A stretch of 64,000 nucleotides of DNA from Proteobacteria bacterium DTSAM18 (GTDB lineage: Bacteria; Myxococcota_A; UBA796; GCA-2862545): contig JARACJ010000003.1 of the NCBI GenBank assembly GCA_028767165.1, positions 248,001-312,000 of the forward strand. Direction: 5' to 3'. Position numbers and translations under genes: made by a program. The notes under the pieces are model-generated. The model ran no database searches. It saw nothing but the letters and a program-made list of their open reading frames with translations, and was not told where the DNA came from. Below are positions 26,998 through 34,992 of this stretch, one piece after another (the first letter of the stretch is position 1; each line of letters begins with the position of its first letter).

Positions 26998-27945
26998 TCA
27001 GGGACGGGACGGCAAGGCCGTGAAGGGCACGCTGAACTCGGGGCTCTGCAGCGGGACGCGCTTTTGTCGGGGCTTGCCGTCTTCGTGCTGGATGCGCACG
27101 TCGTAGGTGCCGTAGGGCAGATCGACGGTGACGGGGGTGATGCCGACCAGGCGGCCGTCGACGAAGGCCGTGGCGCCGGAGGGCTCGGAGCTGATGGACA
27201 GGCGGCCCACCTTGGTGGCCGCAGGCGCGCTCCAGGGGTTGGCGGGGGTTGCCTCCCCTGCCCCGGCCTTGCGTCGGGCCGTTGGACGGGCGCCTGCGGT
27301 GGCCGGCTCGTCGACCACGGGGTCGGGCACCGGTACGGCCTGGGGCACGCCATCGTTCGCGACGGGCGGCGCCACGGACGGCACCGCCTGGGCCGGTGGT
27401 GTGCGGGCCTCGAGCTCGGCGACGGCATCGGCTTCGGTCTCGGAGCCGGGGGCACGGATCTGGATGATCACGAACGCCAGCAGCACCCCCACCACGGCCC
27501 CCGCGAGGATCCAGGGCAGGATGCCCTTGCGGGGATGAGCGGACTCCATGCCGAGCTCGTTGAGCTCACGGAGCTCCTGGGCGAGATCGCCGAACAGCGA
27601 GGGCGGGCTGGTGTGGACGTCTTCGGCGATGGTGTCGCCGAGTCCGTGGGCATCTCCGAAGCGCGGGGTGGGCGCATCGACGGCCGATTTGCCCGAGCCG
27701 GCGCCCGGCTGGCGCACGGGGGGCGGCGCAGGAAGCGTTCGGCCCCGGCGGGGCGCCACCTCGACACCCTGGCCTGCCTGGGTGAGCGACTGTGCCACGA
27801 GGGTGTCGGCGCTCACGCGCGCCGACATCAGCCTCGGCATGGGGGCATCCATCGCGGACTGCAGCAGGAACAACTCCGCCCCTTCTTCGAAGCAGAAGTC
27901 GATCCGTTCGCTGTAGGTCTCGCCGCAGACGGGACAGGTCTTCAT
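26998..27945 (-). CDS. zinc-ribbon, single-TM, PEGA-domain protein
   Basis: 315 residues from the ATG at 27945. The N-terminus MKTCPVCGETYSERIDFC is a zinc-ribbon-like knuckle (Cys4, Cys7, Cys18; the usual fourth Cys is absent), the type that begins many myxobacterial kinases and membrane proteins. Residues 19-140 are low-complexity and probably cytosolic. One membrane helix lies at about 142-162 (LPWILAGAVVGVLLAFVII). A Pro/Ala/Val-rich linker leads to a C-terminal PEGA domain (about 240-305, LSISSEPSGATAFVDGRLVG then ITPVTVDLPYGTYDVRI). PEGA domains often bind surface polysaccharide or peptidoglycan. The protein may link a cytosolic signal to the wall; this is inference. No kinase domain is present. 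Confidence 0.8.
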   Translation of the reverse strand: MKTCPVCGETYSERIDFCFEEGAELFLLQSAMDAPMPRLMSARVSADTLVAQSLTQAGQGVEVAPRRGRTLPAPPPVRQPGAGSGKSAVDAPTPRFGDAHGLGDTIAEDVHTSPPSLFGDLAQELRELNELGMESAHPRKGILPWILAGAVVGVLLAFVIIQIRAPGSETEADAVAELEARTPPAQAVPSVAPPVANDGVPQAVPVPDPVVDEPATAGARPTARRKAGAGEATPANPWSAPAATKVGRLSISSEPSGATAFVDGRLVGITPVTVDLPYGTYDVRIQHEDGKPRQKRVPLQSPEFSVPFTALPSRP

Positions 27946-27998
27946 GGACTCAGGTGGGCAGGAGGATGAAGCACTATACCGCACTGCGGCTCAGGGAA

Positions 27999-29150
27999 TC
28001 ACCCCTGAGGCGCGGTGTACGCCTTCTTGAGGTGACGGGAGATCACGATGCGCTGGACCTGGTTGGTTCCCTCGAAGATCTGCATGATCTTCGCGTCGCG
28101 CATGAAGCGCTCGACCGGGTGATCCTTGCAGTAGCCGTAGCCACCCATGACCTGCACGGCGTCGGTGGTGACCTTCATGGCGGCATCGGTGGCGACGACC
28201 TTGGCCATCGCGGCGGTGCCGGAGAAGTCGCGGCCGTTGTCCTTGAGCCAGGCGGCCTTGTGCACCAGCATGCGGGAGGTCTCGATGGCGGTGGCCATGT
28301 CGGCGAGCATGAAGCCCACGCCCTGGAAATCGATGATGGGCTTGCCGAACTGCTTGCGCTCGCAGGCGTAGCCACCGGACACGTCGAGGGCGGCCTGGGC
28401 GGTGCCCACGGCGATCGAGGCGATGGTGATGCGGCCGGAGTCGAGGGCGGTCATGGCGACCTTGAAGCCGTCGCCCTCGTTGCCCACCAGGTTGGCGGCG
28501 GGGATGCGGACGTTGTCGAGCACGATCTCGGTGGTGGGCGAGGCGCGCATGCCCATCTTCTGCTCCTTGCGACCGGTGGACAGGCCCTCGGCATCGCCGG
28601 GGACCAGGAAGCAGGAGATGCCACGGGGACCGGGGCCGCCGGTGCGCGCCATGATCATGTAGACGTCGGCGTAGCCGCCGTGGGTGACCCAGTACTTGGA
28701 GCCGTTGAGGACGTACTCGTCGCCCTCGCGGACGGCGGTGGCCTTCAGGGAGGCGGCATCGGAGCCGGAGCCGGCCTCGGACAGGCAGAAGGCGCCGAGG
28801 TGCTCACCGGCGGCGAGGGCGGGCAACCACTGCTGCTTCTGATCCTCGTTGCCCCACTGGTTCAGGATGACCTGGGGAAGGCCGGTGACCGCCACGGAGA
28901 CGGCGTAGGATGCGGAGACCTTCGCGATCTCCTCGAGGACCATGGCGTAGTCGAGGTAGCCCAGGCCGAGACCGCCGTATTCCTCGGGGGTGGCGATGCC
29001 ACACAGACCCTGCTCGCCCATCTGATGGATGTATTCCTTGCGGAAGCGCTCCTCGGCGTCGTCGTGCTCGGCGGTGGGGCCGATCAGATCCTTGACGAAG
29101 ACGGAGACGGCGTCGATCAGGTCGCGTTGCATCTCGTTGGGCTCGAACAT
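27999..29150 (-). CDS. acyl-CoA dehydrogenase (FAD-dependent)
   Basis: 383 residues from the ATG at 29150 (AGGAG 6 nt upstream), typical length. Family signatures: GAFCLSEAGSGSDAASLKATA (FAD- and substrate-binding), QKMGMRASPTTEIVLDNVRIP, and the C-terminal QVMGGYGYCKDHPVERFMRDAK with QIFEGTNQVQRIVISR, in which the Glu before GTN is the catalytic base. It makes trans-2-enoyl-CoA in the first step of beta-oxidation, passing electrons to ETF. Short- to medium-chain (butyryl-CoA-like) specificity is the usual reading, but chain length is not certain. It works upstream of the FadN/FadA pair encoded 8 kb away. It may start a leftward run of genes ending with the BamB-like gene. Confidence 0.93.
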   Translation of the reverse strand: MFEPNEMQRDLIDAVSVFVKDLIGPTAEHDDAEERFRKEYIHQMGEQGLCGIATPEEYGGLGLGYLDYAMVLEEIAKVSASYAVSVAVTGLPQVILNQWGNEDQKQQWLPALAAGEHLGAFCLSEAGSGSDAASLKATAVREGDEYVLNGSKYWVTHGGYADVYMIMARTGGPGPRGISCFLVPGDAEGLSTGRKEQKMGMRASPTTEIVLDNVRIPAANLVGNEGDGFKVAMTALDSGRITIASIAVGTAQAALDVSGGYACERKQFGKPIIDFQGVGFMLADMATAIETSRMLVHKAAWLKDNGRDFSGTAAMAKVVATDAAMKVTTDAVQVMGGYGYCKDHPVERFMRDAKIMQIFEGTNQVQRIVISRHLKKAYTAPQG

Positions 29151-29288
29151 CTCAGGCTCCTGGGCTTTTCCTTTCCACGGCCTCACGCATAGCCCGTCGA
29201 TGGGGGCCGCGCCTGCCAGACGAACCGCCTTCTTGCGCGCGGCTCACGGGCTCTGGCAAGGTCTCCTGGACCCACAGGAGACAGCCAG

Positions 29289-29633
29289 ATGACCATGATC
29301 CCCGAAGTCGATGCCCACCAGGCCAAGGCCCTTCTCGACGAGGGCGTGACCTTCCTCGATGTACGCCAGACGGAGGACTACCTGCAGGGCCACCTGCCCG
29401 GCGCGCACTCCGTCGACGACCAGGAGATCCAGACCTTCCTGCAGCGGTTCCCCCGGGATCGCAGGATCGTCGTGTACTGCTACGCGGGCAATTTCTCGAG
29501 GGGGGCGGTGTCGTTCCTGAAGCAGAAGGGGTTCCGCCAGGTGTGGACCCTGTGGGGCGGGATCGAGCACTTCAAGGAGCACTACGGGGAGCTGCTCCAG
29601 GCCGGCGATCCCATCCCCGTCCCCTACCCCTGA
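29289..29633 (+). CDS. single-domain rhodanese (GlpE-like sulfurtransferase)
   Basis: 114 residues with GGAG 8 nt before the ATG. FLDVRQTEDYLQGHLPGAHSV is the rhodanese CH2A region, and VVYCYAGNFSRGAVSFL carries the active-site Cys64 in a six-residue loop, as in GlpE and PspE. WGGIEHFKE near the end is the usual closing motif. It is cytosolic, with no signal peptide. It transfers sulfane sulfur from a donor such as thiosulfate to an acceptor; the physiological partner is unknown. It is transcribed divergently from the acyl-CoA dehydrogenase and alone. Confidence 0.9.
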   Translation: MTMIPEVDAHQAKALLDEGVTFLDVRQTEDYLQGHLPGAHSVDDQEIQTFLQRFPRDRRIVVYCYAGNFSRGAVSFLKQKGFRQVWTLWGGIEHFKEHYGELLQAGDPIPVPYP

Positions 29634-29663
29634 GCCGGGCTCACGGGGCGCACGCCCCGCGCC

Positions 29664-30884
29664 TCAGCGCGGGTGCGTGGTGGTGATCGGCGCCACGGGC
29701 CCGTCGAGCACGCGCCAGGCGTCGACGAGCCGGGACTGCCGGCTCTCGAGGGCGATGGGGCGACCGTCGATCCACAGGGCGTGCAGCCTACCGGTCACGT
29801 CGAGGGGGTCGTCGGTCCAGATCGCGAGGGTGGGGCTGCCACCAGCGCTGAGGCTCCCCTGCCCCTTCAGTCCGAGCACCTTGCCGGGCGTGTGGGTGAT
29901 GGCCTTGATCGCATCGGCGTGGGACATGCCGCCCCGCACCGCGTTGCCCGCCACGAACCGCAGGGCGCGCGCGTTGTGGGACTCGAAGCTCGACAGGATC
30001 ACGTCGACGCCGGCCTCGGCCAGCACGGCCGCGTTGTCCTTGCGGCCGTGGATGGCGTCCATGCCGCCTGGACCGTAGACGAGCGGATCGACCACCACGG
30101 CCACGCCGCGCCGGGCCAGGCCCTCTGCGTGCATCCATGCCTCGGCACCGCCGACGATCACGAGCGGCATGGGCACGTCGTCGACGAAGCGCAGGAGGGC
30201 CTCGATGTCGCTGGCCCGGTTCGCGGGGACGTACAGGGTCCAACGCTCCTTTCGGGCGCGGCTCAGGACCGACCGATCGGCCGACGTGATGTGCTCGCCC
30301 AGGGTGGTGCCGGACAGATCGGCGCCAGAGAAGAGCTCACGCAGGGCCGCGAGGCCCGCGGGGCGGCTGCCGAGCTTGCCCGGCGCGATCCACAGCGCCC
30401 GGTGGCCCGCGACGACCACCTCGGCCTGGGTGTCGCCCGCGAGCCGGACGGCCGCCGGCTGACCTGCCACGAGGCCGCCGTCCGGCTGGACGAGGCTGTG
30501 GGTGACGCCGCCGAGCCGCGTGATGGGCACCAGCGAGCTGTAGGGGTTGTAGCCATCGGCCACCCGGACGGACGCCGCCACCTGGTCACCGGGCCAGTGG
30601 TTGGAGTGGGTGCCGTCTTCCAGGGAGATCTCGCGGACACCGATGGTGGTGGGCATCGCGACGAAGCCCGGGGTGACGTGGGCGCCCTCGGGCACGGCGC
30701 GGGCCTGGCAGCCCTGGGGTGCCGCTCCGGGACCGACGTGCAGCAGACGGGTGCCGTCCCAGGCGACGGTGGCGTCGGCCACCGGCCCATCGGGGGTGTG
30801 GGCGACCACGCCGGAGACGTAGAAGCAGTCGGCGGCGTGAGCCGGCGTGAGGGCATGGACGAGCGTGAGCAGAAGCGGGATCAT
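29664..30884 (-). CDS. secreted amidohydrolase-like protein, metal site lost
   Basis: 406 residues from the ATG at 30884, with signal peptide MIPLLLTLVHALTPAHA. The fold follows amidohydrolases: an N-terminal beta sandwich (FYVSGVVAHTPDGPVADATVAWDGTRLLHVG), a 'TPGFVAMPT' position where active members have PGxIDxHxH, and the C-terminal GKVLGLKGQGSLSAGGSPTLAIWTDDPL return to the sandwich. The HxH metal ligands are replaced (MPT), and the other His/Asp ligands are not obvious. It overlaps the stop of the upstream active amidohydrolase by ATGA, so the two are made together. It is probably a non-catalytic partner subunit, or a protein with a changed function. Confidence 0.8.
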   Translation of the reverse strand: MIPLLLTLVHALTPAHAADCFYVSGVVAHTPDGPVADATVAWDGTRLLHVGPGAAPQGCQARAVPEGAHVTPGFVAMPTTIGVREISLEDGTHSNHWPGDQVAASVRVADGYNPYSSLVPITRLGGVTHSLVQPDGGLVAGQPAAVRLAGDTQAEVVVAGHRALWIAPGKLGSRPAGLAALRELFSGADLSGTTLGEHITSADRSVLSRARKERWTLYVPANRASDIEALLRFVDDVPMPLVIVGGAEAWMHAEGLARRGVAVVVDPLVYGPGGMDAIHGRKDNAAVLAEAGVDVILSSFESHNARALRFVAGNAVRGGMSHADAIKAITHTPGKVLGLKGQGSLSAGGSPTLAIWTDDPLDVTGRLHALWIDGRPIALESRQSRLVDAWRVLDGPVAPITTTHPR

Positions 30885-32260
30885 GGGCGCACCTCCCAGC
30901 CGCGAAGGAAGTCGGAACGGTTCACCGGATGCTCCGCGTCGTGGACCCTGTGGCCGTCGATGAACACCTGGTCGGCCACCGCGTAGGTGGAGAGCGGGTG
31001 GGAGCTCCACACCACGATGTCACCGCGCAGGCCCACGTCGAGCGAGCCGGTCTCCTCGTGGATGCCCAGCGCCCAGGCCGGGTTCACGGTGACCCAGCGC
31101 AACGCCTCGGACGCGGAGTGCTCGAAGCCGGCGTCGATGCCGTCCTGCCAGGCCTTGGCGGCCTCCTGGTTGAGGCGCTGGACGCCGATGGCGGAGTCGG
31201 AGTGGATGATGGCCCTGCCGCCCGCATCCGCGACCATCGCCGCGTTGGGGAGCACGGCGTCGAAGGCCTCGGCCTTGAAGCCCCACCAGTCGGACCAGGT
31301 GGACACCGACACCTGCTTGTCGGCCAGGATGTCGCGGATCTTGTAGGCCTCGACCGCGTGGTGGAAGGAGCGGATGGAGAAGCCGTACTCCTCGCCCACC
31401 TGCATGTAGCCGAGCATGTCGTCGGCCCGGTAGCAGTGCACCTGCAGCAGGATGTCGCCCCGGAGCACGCCGATGAGGGTCTGCAGGCCGAGATCGTCGC
31501 TTCCCCTGCCCTCGGCGCTCGCGCCCTTGCGCTTCCTGCCACCGCCGTCGCCGCCCTCCATGGCTGCCTTCGCCTCGGCGTAGGCCGCGCGCAGGTGGGC
31601 CACGTTGCCCATGCGGGTGTAGGGGCCCCCACGCTGGCCGTAGACCCGCTTGGGGTTCTCGCCGCAGGCCATCTTCACGGTGTCGGGCGCGCCGGGGAAC
31701 CGCATGGCGCGGCTGCCGCGCATCGCGACGGGCCGCAGGACCACGCCACGACCGCCGATGACGTTGGCGGAGCCCGGCAGGATCTGCAGGGTGGTGATGC
31801 CGCCGGCGATGGCACGGTCGAACCCGGGATCCTGGGGCCACACACCGTGCTCCGCCCAGGCGGCCGGGGTCTCGGGGGCCACCATCTCGTTGCCGTCGGC
31901 ATGGGCGTGCAGGTTGGGCGACGGGTACACGCCGAGGTGGGAGTGGGTGTCGATCAGGCCGGGGGTGATGTACTTGCCGGTGGCGTCGATGACGCGCGCA
32001 CCGGCCGGCGGCGCGTCGGTGCCCACGTAGACGATGCGGCCGTCGCGGATGCCGATCGTGCCGTTCTCGATGGGCTCACGGGTCACGGGCATCACGGTGG
32101 CGCCGGTGAGCCACACTTCCTGGGCCACGGGCCAGGTGGCGTCCTCGACGCTGATGTGACCGGCCGCTTCCCGCCGGGTCCAGTCGTCCTCGACGGCCAT
32201 CGCGAGGCTGCTGACGCCACACAAGAGCATCACTGGCCAGGGGCTTGTCGCCATGGGCAT
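30881..32260 (-). CDS. secreted amidohydrolase (imidazolonepropionase-like)
   Basis: 459 residues. Two ATGs (32260, 32254) lie close together; 32260 has GGAGG at an ideal 6 nt. The signal peptide ends near AMAVE. The metal site is intact: DTHSHLG supplies the HxH pair, further His occur in QVHCYRADD and SFHHAVEAY, and the last ligand is the Asp in IIHSDSAIG. The C-terminal ALGIHEETGSLDVGLRGDIVVWSSHPL is typical. It hydrolyses a C-N bond in a cyclic or peptide-like substrate in the periplasm; related families include Xaa-Pro dipeptidases and imidazolonepropionases. It is the first gene of the pair with a metal-less paralogue downstream. A Gly/Lys-rich insert lies near residue 235. Confidence 0.85.
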   Translation of the reverse strand: MPMATSPWPVMLLCGVSSLAMAVEDDWTRREAAGHISVEDATWPVAQEVWLTGATVMPVTREPIENGTIGIRDGRIVYVGTDAPPAGARVIDATGKYITPGLIDTHSHLGVYPSPNLHAHADGNEMVAPETPAAWAEHGVWPQDPGFDRAIAGGITTLQILPGSANVIGGRGVVLRPVAMRGSRAMRFPGAPDTVKMACGENPKRVYGQRGGPYTRMGNVAHLRAAYAEAKAAMEGGDGGGRKRKGASAEGRGSDDLGLQTLIGVLRGDILLQVHCYRADDMLGYMQVGEEYGFSIRSFHHAVEAYKIRDILADKQVSVSTWSDWWGFKAEAFDAVLPNAAMVADAGGRAIIHSDSAIGVQRLNQEAAKAWQDGIDAGFEHSASEALRWVTVNPAWALGIHEETGSLDVGLRGDIVVWSSHPLSTYAVADQVFIDGHRVHDAEHPVNRSDFLRGWEVRP

Positions 32261-32328
32261 ACTCCTCCTCCACAAAGATGGACGCAACGTACCGGAAAGG
32301 GCTGCGTACAGCAGGTCAGGGAGCTGTG

Positions 32329-33264
32329 ATGATCACGATTCGCCGCGCACGAACCCAGGAGATCATCGATCTGCGGCACCTGGTCCTGCGGTCTGGCAGG
32401 CCGCGTCACACCGCGTTCTTCGACGGTGATGCGCGAGCCCGACACTGGGCAGCGGTGGAGGGCGGCCGCGTGACCGGCTGCGTGAGCCTCATGCCCACCC
32501 CCGATCCCGAAGGGCTGGCGGGCTGGCAGCTGCGGGGCATGGCGGTGCACCCGGAGCTGCAGGGCCGAGGCCTGGGCCGCAGCCTCCTCGCCGCGGTGGA
32601 CGCGGAGGTGCCCGAGTCGATCTGGTGCAACGCCCGCACGTCGGCCGCCGGCTTCTACCTCGGTCTGGGCTGGGAACAGATCGGGGAGCCCTTCGTCATC
32701 GAGGGCATCGGCCCCCACATCCGGATGCGGCGCACCGGCACCTCCCCCCATGCCCTCCTCGGGGCCGGTCGGTTCCTGCAGCTCGAGAGCCAGGCGGGCT
32801 GGGAGGTCTGTCGCCGTCGCAGCGGGCACCGGGTGGTCGGCGTGGTGGCGACCGACACCGAGGGGCGCCTGCTCCTGGTCGAACAGCACCGACCGCCCGT
32901 GGGCGGACCGGTCATCGAGCTCCCGGCCGGCCTGTGGGGTGACGAGGATGCCGACGAGCCCGCCCTCGCCGCCGCCCAGCGGGAGCTCCTCGAGGAGTGC
33001 GGGCACGGGGGAGGCACCTGGACCCGCCTCGCCGACTGTCCCGCGAGCGCGGGCATGACCGACGAGTCCATGGTGCTGTTCGCGGCCGTCGGGGTCCACC
33101 GGATCAGCGATGGCGGCGGAGTCGCTGGCGAAGACATCCGTGTGCATGCGGTGCCGCAGGCCGAGGTCATGGACTTCCTCCGGAAGGCCGGGAGCCGAGG
33201 TTGCAGCTTCGATGGTCGCGTACCCTCTGCACTTGCATGGCTGCACTGGCTCCGGACACAGTGA
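32329..33264 (+). CDS. GNAT acetyltransferase fused to a Nudix hydrolase
   Basis: 311 residues, ATG at 32329 with GGGAG 6 nt upstream. Residues 1-150 form a GNAT domain: the acetyl-CoA loop is QGRGLGRSLL (78-87) after the strand GWQLRGMAVHPELQG, and AAGFYLGLGWEQIGEPF gives the last strand-helix. Residues ~175-311 form a Nudix domain with VGVVATDTEGRLLLVEQHRPP and a Nudix box, GLWGDEDADEPALAAA then QRELLEECG, that keeps the REL-EE-G core. The second half resembles ADP-sugar pyrophosphatases. Fusing an acetyl-CoA user with a nucleotide-diphosphate hydrolase is uncommon; the shared substrate is unknown. It is divergent from the amidohydrolase operon with only 68 nt between starts. Confidence 0.87.
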   Translation: MITIRRARTQEIIDLRHLVLRSGRPRHTAFFDGDARARHWAAVEGGRVTGCVSLMPTPDPEGLAGWQLRGMAVHPELQGRGLGRSLLAAVDAEVPESIWCNARTSAAGFYLGLGWEQIGEPFVIEGIGPHIRMRRTGTSPHALLGAGRFLQLESQAGWEVCRRRSGHRVVGVVATDTEGRLLLVEQHRPPVGGPVIELPAGLWGDEDADEPALAAAQRELLEECGHGGGTWTRLADCPASAGMTDESMVLFAAVGVHRISDGGGVAGEDIRVHAVPQAEVMDFLRKAGSRGCSFDGRVPSALAWLHWLRTQ

Positions 33265-33483
33265 AAACAGATGTTCCGGCCTCTCGCGATTCACAAAGGC
33301 ATGACAACACGTGAAACATTCGAAAACGGGCCCGTCAGGCGTGTAATCCAGACACGTCCCAGGATGGTCGTCGGTGGGAACACGATTTTTCTGTAGCGGG
33401 ACGGTGCCATGCAGATGGCATCATGGGTTCACTTCTCGGGCGAGGTCAGAGCCCGGAAGAATCGCCATCCAGCGGAGGCTGAT

Positions 33484-33645
33484 ATGACGGATCCCCAACT
33501 TGTGACGAGCACGGTCTACACTGCCCCTCCCGCCGCCTACGGCTACGCACGCCCGCGTGCGGAACGCGAGGAGGAACAGTTGCACGCGACGCAGGACGAT
33601 CAGCCCCAGCTGGAGACCCCTTCCGAAGATCACGACACCGTCTGA
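33484..33645 (+). CDS. 53-residue protein of unknown function
   Basis: The ATG at 33484 has a perfect GGAGG 5 nt upstream, and a 15-bp hairpin terminator follows 39 nt after the stop, so this short frame is very probably expressed. The chain is hydrophilic: MTDPQLVTSTVYTAPPAAYG, a short Arg-rich patch, then a Glu/Gln/Asp-rich tail ending DHDTV. There is no signal peptide, Cys or membrane segment. No family is recognised. It could be a small regulator, a structural peptide or a peptide-modification substrate, but no modifying enzyme is adjacent. The 219 nt upstream hold no other gene. Confidence 0.6.
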   Translation: MTDPQLVTSTVYTAPPAAYGYARPRAEREEEQLHATQDDQPQLETPSEDHDTV

Positions 33646-33684
33646 GCACGGTGGCCGCCGGGCACACCGGCCAGCGAACACACG

Positions 33685-33720
33685 AAAGGGCCCGCAGCCA
33701 ACCAAGGCTGCGGGCCCTTT
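33685..33720. terminator. strong bidirectional terminator between the 53-residue gene and sucB
   Basis: 15-bp perfect stem (33685-33699 with 33706-33720), 6-nt loop AACCAA, with AAA at the outer left and TTT at the outer right, placed between convergent stops at 33645 and 33770. It is the strongest hairpin terminator seen in the window. Confidence 0.9.
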
Positions 33721-33769
33721 GATGTGGTGCCGCACGGAGGCGGGCACCGCACGGGTCATCGCGCTGGCA

Positions 33770-34963
<1,194 letters not shown>

Positions 34964-34992
34964 GGGACGAATTCCTCACTGGAGGGAGAGGC

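Noticed and set aside
33484-33645. Ribosomally made modified-peptide precursor
   Set aside because: No Cys or leader-like region and no modifying enzyme, transporter or peptidase beside it.
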